Source: Schaalia sp. JY-X169
GTDB taxonomy: Bacteria > Actinomycetota > Actinomycetes > Actinomycetales > Actinomycetaceae
Assembly (NCBI RefSeq): GCF_014069575.1
Contig: NZ_CP059675.1
Span: 744,001 to 808,000, forward strand
Direction of reading: 5' to 3'
DNA: 64,000 bases
Of the stretch, positions 8,401 to 16,244 are shown one piece after another; position 1 is the first letter of the stretch; every line of letters begins with the position of its first letter. The translations under genes were made by a program, and so were the position numbers. Below the pieces are notes generated by a model that was not told the origin of the DNA, searched no databases, and saw nothing but the letters and a program-made list of their open reading frames with translations.

Positions 8401-9341
8401 AGAAAGCGAAGACCCTGGTCGAGGACTACGGCAGACTGCTGAATCTACGCATGCCATCCCTGCTGGGTAAGTACGGGAATACGGAATCTGCCGGCAGTGG
8501 GGAAGTCCCGGCTTCATCGGAAGAACATGGTGGCGCAAACCCTGAAGAAGATACCCAGGTCAACACGGACGCCTTGTGCGGGGACGCAATAGTTGCCTCG
8601 TTTGGGCCTCACGTGCCGTGGAACCCTCAGCCGCCCCACCCGGAAGAAGGAGACGCGGAAGAGGGAGACGACCTCAACTCAAATGTCGTGTTCACACGTC
8701 AGCAGGCGGAAGAAGAACGAGGGCGAGCTGAGCGTGCCCTCTCGCGCCTGGGGATAGTCAATCCTCTGGCCGTCGAGGAGTATGAGGCGGCGTCGTCACG
8801 GTACAACTTCTTGCAGACGCAGGTGGAGGACCTTAACCGCTCCAAGTCTGATTTGCTGGCGCTGATAAAGGAAGTTGACGCGCAGGTTAAGTCGGCTTTC
8901 ACTGACGCGTTTGCGGATACTGCGCAGAAGTTTGAAAGAACCTTCTCAGTCCTCTTCCCCGGTGGAACTGGACGCCTAGAGCTGACGGATCCAGACGACC
9001 CCCTCACCACAGGGGTAGAAATCTATGCTCGGCCGTCCGGAAAACGCGTTACAAGGTTGTCTCTACTCAGTGGTGGCGAACGTTCTCTGGCGGCACTGGC
9101 CTACCTGATAGCGATCTTTGAGGCGAGGCCGTCACCGTTCTATGTACTTGATGAGATCGAAGCGGCACTAGACGACATTAACCTGACCAGGGTTCTGCGC
9201 CTGCTGGAAGATCTGCGTCGCGAAAGCCAGCTGCTTATCATCACCCACCAGAAGCGGACCATGGAGTTCGCCGACGCGCTCTATGGCGTGACCATGAAAG
9301 ACGGTATCACTGCGGTAATGTCACACAGAATGGCAGGCTAA
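5490..9341 (+). CDS. smc: Chromosome segregation ATPase SMC
   Basis: Condensin-type ATPase that compacts and resolves chromosomes, acting with ScpA/ScpB. The Walker A GPNGSGKS is at residues 31-38, a hinge is near residues 520-670, long coiled coils flank it, and the C-terminal head has the signature SLLSGGERSLAALAY and Walker B FYVLDEIEAALDD. The GTG start at 5490 gives the canonical MYLKELTAAGFKSF beginning. At 1283 aa it is longer than most SMC proteins (~1180-1200). Part of the excess is an acidic, Gly/Pro-rich insertion at about residues 992-1066 that breaks the C-terminal coiled coil and contains a lone cysteine. Confidence 0.97.
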   Translation: MYLKELTAAGFKSFASTTRFRFEPGITAIVGPNGSGKSNVVDALSWVMGEQGAKSLRGSNMSDVIFAGGTTRGALGRAHVELTIDNSDGKLPIAYSEVTISRTMFRSGGSEYAINRSPVRLLDVQELLSDSGLGRQMHVIVGQGQLDTVLSASPVDRRLFIDEAAGVAKHRRRKERALRKLESMDANLVRVLDLTEEMRARLRPLARQAKAAREAAGVRYRLGYATARILGDDLVVSRAKLDRDLERLERLRDSARRETDALEELKERQKAVVGQQSRFRERAEQVGELYRDFTEARERFVAVEEIAQERASSAARTPTAVSQSSVDLADERAKEAAAEAQLLRSATEASDVAYRDASVGRELGESKVRDAEKVLRQVTADLRAAQESFARLKRDAETAALAVEASAGQVRGARERLTAANGRCDGARKAVADFVSTSPHHDSGLLTGIAGDTVGSEAAAYEDAAREEQEARDRLAVSERLERDCREDVSRLRSRRETLAASLEGGREATPSRSEEVRHFRDRIGVSPRLEDVLVIERGWEEAITALLGTMLSARVVVGEGESRNLLGQMPDMLSAPDLGAAGLVFTDTPAGRGGGVEGPVAALQPEPELLALAQECGVSPAHDVVKSASAPGASPGSYLERLLADTWVCDEVGGALAFLDRLEAEMVPGSDPQSTPTIATRHGAVLGHDYVRLRGQQETSRLSLRADLEETSAQEARANDALEDATRSVETARSTLTDAVKRKNEALTRLRAADAERAKHAQEAARLNALAHASEVDVDRIAKQVEDAQKRLEHSRMLAAEAEAKVPAADPSEDSRALADASSAVEAARQALQEAWAAENQARLDAHVARERSTAADRQARAFAAQAQSLREDRARQVAREAAAKHAVGGFQSVMTKAREGAARAEGAAGQALSLRTQARERFEELSSEAEQLLMQIGAIEKERASGNDELLQTEVAVAQERSQVTALEEKAKTLVEDYGRLLNLRMPSLLGKYGNTESAGSGEVPASSEEHGGANPEEDTQVNTDALCGDAIVASFGPHVPWNPQPPHPEEGDAEEGDDLNSNVVFTRQQAEEERGRAERALSRLGIVNPLAVEEYEAASSRYNFLQTQVEDLNRSKSDLLALIKEVDAQVKSAFTDAFADTAQKFERTFSVLFPGGTGRLELTDPDDPLTTGVEIYARPSGKRVTRLSLLSGGERSLAALAYLIAIFEARPSPFYVLDEIEAALDDINLTRVLRLLEDLRRESQLLIITHQKRTMEFADALYGVTMKDGITAVMSHRMAG

Positions 9342-9420
9342 CGAGAGTCTTGAAGCAGCTAAGCTGACTGTGAATCCAAACTGTGGACAGGAGGAGCATC
9401 GCTGTGAAGGACGGATCCTC

Positions 9421-10353
9421 ATGAGTGCACATCACGCCCTCTACTTGGCGCTCATTATCCTTGTGCTCCTCGCCATCCTGGTCCTGGTTAGTGCCGCCTT
9501 AGTGCGCCGCCCTCGCCAAGAATGGCAGGTTGCAGTGCGCGGCCAAACCAAAGATGTGAGGGAGTCGGGAATGCCGTCAATTCGCAATCCCGGATTGCGC
9601 CCTCGAAAAGTTAGTCTGGACGAAATGTGGGCCGCCAACTCAGTGCCGGAGAGTGCCTATCTTGGTGCGCCAAAGCTTCTTCATCGTGAAGAGGTGATGG
9701 CAGCCCTGGCTCCAGCTCCGCGTGAACTGGTGCAGCAGTACCAGGGAGTCTTCTTAGGGGCTCAGATTGCTCAGGGGCCAGCAGCACCGCCACCACCATC
9801 TCTCGATGACGACGAGTTCTATGAACCCGCGGTGATCACAGGTGAAGTATCCATCTTCAACGCTGCACTCGATCGTCCTGGTTATGAAGAGGATGAAGAG
9901 TGGACGGACGGCGCTGATCTGAAGTTCCTCGATGTGATGCGTGAGAAGGCGGAGATTGCTAAAGCGGCGTGGTCTGGCGTTAGCACATGGACCTCGGGCG
10001 CGGCGAGTTCCGTTCGAGCTCGCTTCGCCAAAGACGATGCAGATAGCGACTCGGTAGAGCACATTGTTGAGCCCGACCCAGACCCTCAGGTAGATTCTGA
10101 AGCCCTAGTTGACGCTGAGCCCATGGTCCAAGACGACTTGGAAGTGGACGTAGTGATCTTGGACGACGCTGAACTGGACGTGGAGGGCGAGACCTGGGGT
10201 AGCGAGGGAACCCAAGCGCAGCCGCCTTTGGTACCAGCGCCCCCTCCTGAACCAGAAGATCTTGACAACTGGGTGCGCGGCCTCGCAGGGGGCGAGGAAG
10301 ACCGAGTGAACAGGTATCATCCCAGTTGGCGCCCGACCTCAAACACAGAATAG
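9421..10353 (+). CDS. Membrane-anchored acidic protein of unknown function, between smc and ftsY
   Basis: Not recognised as a named family. The ATG at 9421 begins a protein of 310 aa with one hydrophobic N-terminal segment (about residues 5-27), a basic stop (RRPRQEW) and a long soluble acidic, Pro-rich tail, so a single-span protein with a cytoplasmic tail is likely. The stop lies 8 bp before ftsY, implying co-transcription. A strong AGGAGGAG precedes not this ATG but an out-of-frame GTG at 9404, which starts a six-codon frame ending in TGA overlapping the ATG. Re-initiation after a tiny leader is possible. An in-frame GTG at 9370 has no ribosome binding site. Confidence 0.7.
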   Translation: MSAHHALYLALIILVLLAILVLVSAALVRRPRQEWQVAVRGQTKDVRESGMPSIRNPGLRPRKVSLDEMWAANSVPESAYLGAPKLLHREEVMAALAPAPRELVQQYQGVFLGAQIAQGPAAPPPPSLDDDEFYEPAVITGEVSIFNAALDRPGYEEDEEWTDGADLKFLDVMREKAEIAKAAWSGVSTWTSGAASSVRARFAKDDADSDSVEHIVEPDPDPQVDSEALVDAEPMVQDDLEVDVVILDDAELDVEGETWGSEGTQAQPPLVPAPPPEPEDLDNWVRGLAGGEEDRVNRYHPSWRPTSNTE

Positions 10354-10361
10354 GACACCCC

Positions 10362-11531
10362 ATGAACACGCTAACTGAGTTCTTCACAACACCGCTAGGA
10401 CTCTTGATTGCAGCCCTAGTCTTGATTGTTGTCGTGGCCGTTATTGTTCGGGCGGTGCGTTCTGGGAAATCAGCACCCCAAGAACCCGCTGAGAAGGCGA
10501 AGCCAGCTCCTGCAACCCCACCTCCGGAAGAGGTTGAGGAGGTTGCGACTGCTGAAGACACCGAGGCTGTTGCCCCTGCTCTTGAAGAGCCGGAGGCCGT
10601 GCGAAGTCGCATGCAGCGCCTCCGCGCTCGCATGGCGTCGTCGGGTGGCATTGGGAAGGCTCTTCTCGCTGTCTTTGCTCGCGGTGACCTGAGTGCCTCC
10701 GATTGGGAAGAAATTGAAGACACCCTCCTGCTAGCCGATGTTGGTCTTGGCCCAACAGAAGAGATCATTGCGAGACTGCGGGACGAGGCGCGGGTTCGCG
10801 GAAGCCTCGACTCTGAGGCAGCTAGGGAAGTGCTCCGCGATGAGCTGCTGAAACTAGTTGATCCGGGCATGGATAGGTCGTTGAACCTGGAGCCCGTTAC
10901 TGCCAGCAGTGGAAAGCTCGGTCCGGCAGCCGTCCTCGTCGTCGGAGTCAATGGAACAGGGAAGACTACGACGGTTGGAAAGATGGCTCGACTACTGCGC
11001 GCCGAGGATAAGACCGTTGTTTTGGGTGCCGCGGACACATTCAGGGCCGCTGCAAGCGAGCAGCTGGCGACTTGGGGTTCGCGGGTTGGAGTGCCAGTTG
11101 TCGCCTCAGATCGAGAAGGTGGGGATCCGGCCTCGGTCGCTTTTGAGGCAGTAAAGGTAGGGCTGGAAGCCGGGTCTGATGTCGTGATTGTTGATACGGC
11201 AGGCAGACTGCAGACCAAGACCGCACTGATGGACGAGCTGGGGAAGATTCGGCGCGTCATGGAAAAACAGGTTCCAGTTGGAGAGGTCTTGTTGGTGCTG
11301 GATGCCACCACGGGACAAAATGGTATGAAGCAGGCCCAGGTGTTTGCGCAGGCCGTGGGAATCACAGGGATTGTGCTCACAAAGTTGGATGGGTCTGCGA
11401 AGGGTGGAATTGTCATCTCCGTCCAAAAAGAACTGGGCGTTCCCGTCAAGCTGGTGGGCCTAGGTGAGGGGCCGGATGATCTGGCACCATTTGATCCCAG
11501 CGGCTTTGTTGACGCTATCGTTGGGGAATAA
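10362..11531 (+). CDS. ftsY: Signal recognition particle receptor FtsY
   Basis: SRP-type GTPase that receives Ffh-ribosome complexes at the membrane. An N-terminal transmembrane segment (about residues 8-29) is followed by a Pro/Glu-rich acidic linker, the NG domain with G1 GVNGTGKTTTVGKMA, DTFRAAA, DTAGRLQTK and TKLDGSAKGG. An integral N-terminal anchor is common in actinobacterial FtsY. The ATG at 10362 is preferred over an upstream TTG. It lies directly ahead of ffh, and both protein partners of co-translational targeting are thus encoded together. Confidence 0.97.
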   Translation: MNTLTEFFTTPLGLLIAALVLIVVVAVIVRAVRSGKSAPQEPAEKAKPAPATPPPEEVEEVATAEDTEAVAPALEEPEAVRSRMQRLRARMASSGGIGKALLAVFARGDLSASDWEEIEDTLLLADVGLGPTEEIIARLRDEARVRGSLDSEAAREVLRDELLKLVDPGMDRSLNLEPVTASSGKLGPAAVLVVGVNGTGKTTTVGKMARLLRAEDKTVVLGAADTFRAAASEQLATWGSRVGVPVVASDREGGDPASVAFEAVKVGLEAGSDVVIVDTAGRLQTKTALMDELGKIRRVMEKQVPVGEVLLVLDATTGQNGMKQAQVFAQAVGITGIVLTKLDGSAKGGIVISVQKELGVPVKLVGLGEGPDDLAPFDPSGFVDAIVGE

Positions 11532-11570
11532 CATCGGCCACCAAGCGGGTCCTAAACGAAGGGTTTACGT

Positions 11571-13181
11571 GTGTTTAACACTCTGTCTGATCGTCTGAGC
11601 GATTCGTTCAAGCGCATCCGTGGCAAAGGTGTGCTGTCTGAAGCGGATGTTGATGAGACACTCGGGGAGATTCGTCGGGCACTTCTGGATGCGGACGTTG
11701 CACTCCCGGTGGTCCGCGATTTCATCGCCAACGTTCGGGAGAAGGCTTATGGTGCAGCGCGTTCGAAGGCTCTGAATCCCGGCCAACAGGTTGTGCAGGT
11801 TGTGCACGATCAACTGGTAGAGATCCTCGGTGGTGCAACCCGGGAGTTAACATTTGCGCAGCGGGGGCCCACGGTCTTCATGCTCGCTGGTCTGCAGGGG
11901 GCCGGTAAAACCACCCTGGCCGGGAAGCTTGGTAAGTGGCTTCGGGAGAACGATAAGCGCGTCCTCCTTGTTGCATCTGACCTGCAGCGTCCCAACGCCG
12001 TCAACCAACTGCAGATTGTTGGCGAACGCGCGGGAGTTGACGTTTGGGCACCTGAACCTGGCAACGGGGTGGGCAACCCCATTGTGGTTGCGCGCAGCGG
12101 TTTGTCCGAGGCCGTTATGAACGGCTACGACGTCGTCATTGTTGATACCGCAGGACGACTGGGTGTCGATGAGGAAATGATGCAGCAGGCTCGCGATATT
12201 CGCGATGCTGTCAAACCACACGAAACGATGTTCGTCCTTGACGCCATGGTGGGTCAGGACGCGGTACAGACCGCAACGGCATTCCGCGACGGGGTTGGAT
12301 TTACCGGTGTTGTTATGTCGAAGATGGACGGCGATGCACGCGGTGGTGCTGCGCTGTCCGTTCGTGGCGTGACCGGTGCGCCTATTCTCTTTGCGTCGAC
12401 CGGTGAAGGCCTTGACGACTTTGAGCGTTTTCACGCTGACCGCATGGCGGGCCGCATCCTCGACATGGGCGATATCCTCACCCTGATCGAGCAGGCTGAG
12501 AAGAAGATTGATCAAGAGACTGCTGAAGAGATGGCCGCGAAGGCCATGTCGGGAGATCTGACTCTTGATGACTTCTTGAAGCAACTTCAGCAGGTCCGCA
12601 AGATGGGCTCCATGAAGAAGGTCTTGGGGATGATGCCTGGGATGGCCCAGGTCCGCGACCAGCTTGAGAACTTTGATGAGAAGGATGTTGATCGCGTTGA
12701 GGCGATCGTGCGTTCCATGACTCCCTGTGAGCGCAAAGATGTCAAGATCCTTAATGGATCCCGCCGTGCTCGTATTGCCAAGGGGTCGGGAACATCCGTC
12801 ACTGAGGTGAACGGCCTCGTCAAGAGGTTTGAAGCAGCCAAGCAGATGATGTCTTCGATGGGGCAGGGCGGGATGCCCAACCTCGGTGCGATGCAGGGGC
12901 GACCCGGTCGGGCTGCTGGGCGCGCGAAGCAGAAAGAACAGGCGCGTCAGGCACAGGCACAGAAGGCTCGCGTGCAGAAGAAGGCGCGTTCGGGAAACCC
13001 GGCCAAGCGTCGTCAGCAGGAACTTGAGGCAATGCTGCCAAAGGGGCAGCGCGGTGGGAAAGCTGTGTCTCCCCAGGGGAGTGCGTTTGGGCTTGCTGCG
13101 GCTCCCGAGGCGACAGACGTTCGTGAGACGATGGATTCTCTGCCGGACGACCTAAAACGCATGTTGGGGAAGGGCTTCTAG
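11571..13181 (+). CDS. ffh: Signal recognition particle protein Ffh
   Basis: GTPase subunit of SRP that binds signal sequences and 4.5S RNA. G1 GLQGAGKTTLAGKL is at about residues 105-118, followed by DTAGRLGVDEEMM, SKMDGDARGG and the methionine-rich M domain (KKVLGMMPGM, RRARIAKGSG). A low-complexity Gln/Ala/Lys tail and a short C-terminal extension bring it to 536 aa, normal for actinobacteria. The start codon is GTG at 11571. It ends just before the perfect inverted repeat at 13193-13287. Confidence 0.97.
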   Translation: MFNTLSDRLSDSFKRIRGKGVLSEADVDETLGEIRRALLDADVALPVVRDFIANVREKAYGAARSKALNPGQQVVQVVHDQLVEILGGATRELTFAQRGPTVFMLAGLQGAGKTTLAGKLGKWLRENDKRVLLVASDLQRPNAVNQLQIVGERAGVDVWAPEPGNGVGNPIVVARSGLSEAVMNGYDVVIVDTAGRLGVDEEMMQQARDIRDAVKPHETMFVLDAMVGQDAVQTATAFRDGVGFTGVVMSKMDGDARGGAALSVRGVTGAPILFASTGEGLDDFERFHADRMAGRILDMGDILTLIEQAEKKIDQETAEEMAAKAMSGDLTLDDFLKQLQQVRKMGSMKKVLGMMPGMAQVRDQLENFDEKDVDRVEAIVRSMTPCERKDVKILNGSRRARIAKGSGTSVTEVNGLVKRFEAAKQMMSSMGQGGMPNLGAMQGRPGRAAGRAKQKEQARQAQAQKARVQKKARSGNPAKRRQQELEAMLPKGQRGGKAVSPQGSAFGLAAAPEATDVRETMDSLPDDLKRMLGKGF

Positions 13182-13192
13182 CCCGCCCCGCT

Positions 13193-13287
13193 CCACAGCT
13201 CTAAGGTTGCCGGAAGCGCCTAAGGTTGCCGCCGTTCTCGCGAATTATGGGCAACCTTAGGCGCTTCCGGCAACCTTAGAGCTGTGG
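13193..13287. repeat. Perfect 38-bp inverted repeat with duplicated 11-mers
   Basis: The arm 13193-13230 is the exact reverse complement of 13250-13287, with a 19-nt spacer. Each arm contains CTAAGGTTGCC twice, separated by GGAAGCGC, so the 11-mer occurs four times in 95 bp. It lies 11 bp past the ffh stop. There is no T-run on either side. As RNA it would form a very stable hairpin. Possible roles are a factor-independent transcription block, a protein binding array or a small mobile palindrome. Confidence 0.93.
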
Positions 13288-13340
13288 ACGCGCAGGGCCA
13301 ACGACATTTCCGTGAAGGGCACACGGAACCGAGCCAGCGG

Positions 13341-13346
13341 TAGAGT
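13341..13346 (+). promoter_or_regulatory. -10 element of a probable leaderless promoter
   Basis: TAGAGT lies six bases before the ATG at 13353, and no ribosome binding site is visible. This spacing would start transcription at or next to the ATG. Leaderless messages are common in actinobacteria. The -35 region is weak. Confidence 0.4.
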
Positions 13347-13352
13347 CTGAGC

Positions 13353-14561
13353 ATGGCAGATAGTGAGAAATCCACCAGCGGGTCCGTTCAGGGGTGGGTA
13401 CAGTGGCGTGACAACCCTGGAGAGAGGCCAACATTCCGCTACGGTACGTTGACCTGGCGAGACTCGGTTATCGAGTCGTTTGCTGAGCAGTCGGTTGCGG
13501 CGTCATCCTCGATGGTGGAGCAGCGCGCCACAGCCGACTCTGATTCGCAGCTCTTTATCGTGCCCGGCTTCGTTGATCTGCATTCTCACCTGGCGATCGC
13601 CCAGGGTCCGCAGTCGTCCGACGTGATCAGAGCACACGCGTGGGAGGAGATCAGAGCCGGCGTGCTAGCCGTCCGGGAGCCAGGTTCACCAGTGAAGGTC
13701 AGCCCCGGCGAGCTGCCGTTTGGACGGCCAATCGTCATTTCGGCAGGTCGGCACATCGCTCTGGAGAAGCGCTATAACCGGGGGCTCGCCATCGAGCTTC
13801 CCGCGGATCCCACGGAGGGAGAAGTACCCGTCCGGACAAGTCTTCTTGCAGACGAGGTTCAACGTCAAGCGTCCGCCTCTGACGGCTGGGTGAAACTGGT
13901 GGGGGATTGGATTGACCGCTCAGAGGGGGCGTCCTCGGACCTTAAACCACTGTGGAGCCGCGAAGAGCTGCTGGCCGCAATCGATGCCGCTCATGAGGTG
14001 GGGGCCAAAGTTGCCGTTCACACTTTCGGACGAGACATAATCGACGACCTGCTTGATGCCGGAGTGGACTCGATTGAGCACGGCACCGGGATGTCGGCAA
14101 CGCAGATGCGACGCGCAGCCAGGCTGGGAGTTGTTGTGGTGCCAACTCTCATCCAGGTCTTCAAGTTCCCTGAGTTTGCGTCCTCGGCAACTCGCTACCC
14201 CAGGTATGCGGAGACCATGACCGATCTTTACGACGGGCGTGAGAAGTGGTTTGCCGATCTGCTATCTTCGGGCGTGATGATCCTTCCGGGCTCCGACGCT
14301 GGCGGCTACCAGGTGCACGGTGCCTTGATTGATGAGCTGGAGCAGTGGGTTGTGTGGGGGATGGAGCCCGAGGACGTACTGGCCAGCGCGACATGGAAAG
14401 CTCGCGACTTCCTGGGGCTGGACTGTTTGCAGGTTGGCGCCCCCGCGGATGCAGTTGTCTTCGCTGAAGATCCGCGCAGCTCCCCCCAGGTCTGGCGCCA
14501 CCCGCAAGCGGTGGTCACAAATGGTCGTAGAGTGGTTCCCGCAACAAACCGTCTGCATTAG
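13353..14561 (+). CDS. Amidohydrolase, imidazolonepropionase-like
   Basis: Metal-dependent hydrolase of the amidohydrolase superfamily (TIM barrel, COG1228-like). The metal motif FVDLHSHL places His77 and His79. Further ligand candidates are Lys in GWVKLVGDW, His in VAVHTFG, His in SIEHGTG and Asp in PGSDAGG. A C-terminal GAPADAVVF beta-sandwich strand is typical of the family. Length is 402 aa. Substrate is unknown; relatives act on cyclic amides, prolidase-type dipeptides or aryl compounds. It is followed after 23 bp by a drug-type exporter, which may share its transcript. Confidence 0.85.
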   Translation: MADSEKSTSGSVQGWVQWRDNPGERPTFRYGTLTWRDSVIESFAEQSVAASSSMVEQRATADSDSQLFIVPGFVDLHSHLAIAQGPQSSDVIRAHAWEEIRAGVLAVREPGSPVKVSPGELPFGRPIVISAGRHIALEKRYNRGLAIELPADPTEGEVPVRTSLLADEVQRQASASDGWVKLVGDWIDRSEGASSDLKPLWSREELLAAIDAAHEVGAKVAVHTFGRDIIDDLLDAGVDSIEHGTGMSATQMRRAARLGVVVVPTLIQVFKFPEFASSATRYPRYAETMTDLYDGREKWFADLLSSGVMILPGSDAGGYQVHGALIDELEQWVVWGMEPEDVLASATWKARDFLGLDCLQVGAPADAVVFAEDPRSSPQVWRHPQAVVTNGRRVVPATNRLH

Positions 14562-14584
14562 CAGAGCGTTAGGCAGGAGCCGGA

Positions 14585-16216
14585 ATGCAAGACCACACAC
14601 CCACAAAGAAGGACTGGCTAGCGCTCGCAGTGCTGGCCGTTGGGCTCGGGCTGATCGTTCTCGACGGGACCATCGTTGGGGTGGCATTACCCATCATTAT
14701 TGAAGACCTTGGCATGGATCTCACCGACGCTCAGTGGGTGAATAGCCTCTACGCGGTGATGTTGGCGGCGCTCTTGCTGTCAACGGGCAGTCTGGCAGAC
14801 AGGTGGGGACGCAAGCGGGTCTTCCTGCTGGGGATCGTCATTTTTGTTGCAGGGAGTCTCTTGGCTGCGGGCGCTGGAAGTGCGGGCGCTCTGATTGGGT
14901 CGCGCGCGGTCCAGGCGATTGGTGCCGCCCTGATCATGCCTTCGACGCTTTCCACCGTCAATGCGACATTCAGGGGGACGTACAGGGCGGCTGCCTTTGG
15001 CGTTTGGGGGGCGGTGATTTCTGGGGCGGCAGCACTTGGGCCGCTAGCCGGTGGGGCCCTGACCCAGTGGGCTTCATGGAACTGGATTTTCCTGGTCAAC
15101 CTTCCCATTGGCGTCCTCGTCATCATCGCCACACTTCTTGTTGTCCCCGAAACACGCGGTAAGCCGGGTGGGCGTGGAGTCGACGTCGACGGCGCCCTGC
15201 TTAGTGCCATTGGGTTTGGCGCCCTCGTCTTTGCCATCATCGAGGGTCCCGATTTGGGATGGTGGACCCCGCAGGCTGAACTGCACCTATTCGGGTGGAC
15301 GTGGGGGACGTCCATGGCCGTCTCACCCGTGCCAGTTGCGTTCTTGATTGCTGCGATCGCGCTGACCCTGTTTGTGTTCTGGGAAAGGCACCGCAAGCGG
15401 GTGGCGCGGGCGGCCCTTCTTGATCTCAGTCTCTTCAGACTTCCGACCTTCTCGTGGGGCAACGTTACGGCAGCGACGGTTGCTGCGGGAGAGTTTGCCC
15501 TGGTATTTGTTTTGCCGCTCTACCTGGTTAATGCCCTGGGCCTGGATGTGATGGGCGCGGGACTTGTTTTTGCTGCGATGGCAGTGGGGGCATTCATGTC
15601 AGGTGCGGCCGCTCGCCATGTTGCGGCACGTTTTGGGTCACCCGGTACCGTTCTGATCGGTTTGGTCTTGGAGTTGTCTGGCGTACTGGTGTTGGCATTG
15701 GTACTTCGCGACAACACGCCAGCGTGGCTGGTGGCACTTCCACTGGTGGCTTACGGGCTTGGGCTTGGTTTGGCTTCGGCTCAACTTACCGGAACTGTGC
15801 TACGCGATGTGCCGGTGGAGATTTCTGGTCAGGGTTCGGCGACGCAGAGCACAGTGAGACAGTTGGGATCGGCCCTCGGCACGGCTATCTCTGGGGCATC
15901 CCTCTCGATTGCAATGGCCGTTACCGTGCCTGCCGCTCTCGATGCGGTCGGTGTTGGCGGAGCCATGGCAGACCAGTTGGCCGACGGGGTTCGGCAGTCG
16001 GCTGGTACGACGATCTCAATGCTTCGCGCACAGGGGGACCACAGCGACCTCGGCTCTGCCACAGGCACGGTAGTTGAGGCGCTGTCGCACGGGTTTGCCC
16101 AGGCGACTTCGTGGTCGCTGGTGGTTGCAGCGTTTTTCCTAGCTCTGGGTCTGCTTGGCGCGTTCCGCCTCTGGAAGGCTACTAGCGCTAGTGGCGCGGC
16201 CGCAGTCCGAGGATAG
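14585..16216 (+). CDS. MFS exporter, DHA2 (14-TM) type
   Basis: Proton-driven efflux permease of the major facilitator superfamily. Fourteen hydrophobic segments are expected from 543 aa. The DHA motif LDGTIVGVALPII in TM1, the loop motif GSLADRWGRKRVF and the TM5 GPLAGGAL stretch mark the DHA2 (EmrB/QacA-like) group. GGAG precedes the ATG at 14585. The substrate cannot be told from sequence. The gene converges with the phosphatase-family gene, with 28 bp between the stops. Confidence 0.9.
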   Translation: MQDHTPTKKDWLALAVLAVGLGLIVLDGTIVGVALPIIIEDLGMDLTDAQWVNSLYAVMLAALLLSTGSLADRWGRKRVFLLGIVIFVAGSLLAAGAGSAGALIGSRAVQAIGAALIMPSTLSTVNATFRGTYRAAAFGVWGAVISGAAALGPLAGGALTQWASWNWIFLVNLPIGVLVIIATLLVVPETRGKPGGRGVDVDGALLSAIGFGALVFAIIEGPDLGWWTPQAELHLFGWTWGTSMAVSPVPVAFLIAAIALTLFVFWERHRKRVARAALLDLSLFRLPTFSWGNVTAATVAAGEFALVFVLPLYLVNALGLDVMGAGLVFAAMAVGAFMSGAAARHVAARFGSPGTVLIGLVLELSGVLVLALVLRDNTPAWLVALPLVAYGLGLGLASAQLTGTVLRDVPVEISGQGSATQSTVRQLGSALGTAISGASLSIAMAVTVPAALDAVGVGGAMADQLADGVRQSAGTTISMLRAQGDHSDLGSATGTVVEALSHGFAQATSWSLVVAAFFLALGLLGAFRLWKATSASGAAAVRG

Positions 16217-16244
16217 GTTGCGAATGTCGCTAGTGGGTGGGGTG

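Noticed and set aside
9980-11449. A 489-codon open frame on the minus strand opposite ftsY
   Set aside because: It is Ser/Thr/Pro-rich low-complexity sequence typical of antisense frames in GC-rich genes, and ftsY on the other strand is fully accounted for.
13193-13287. Inverted repeat considered as insertion-sequence ends
   Set aside because: Only 19 bp lie between the arms, so there is no room for a transposase; at most a non-autonomous remnant.
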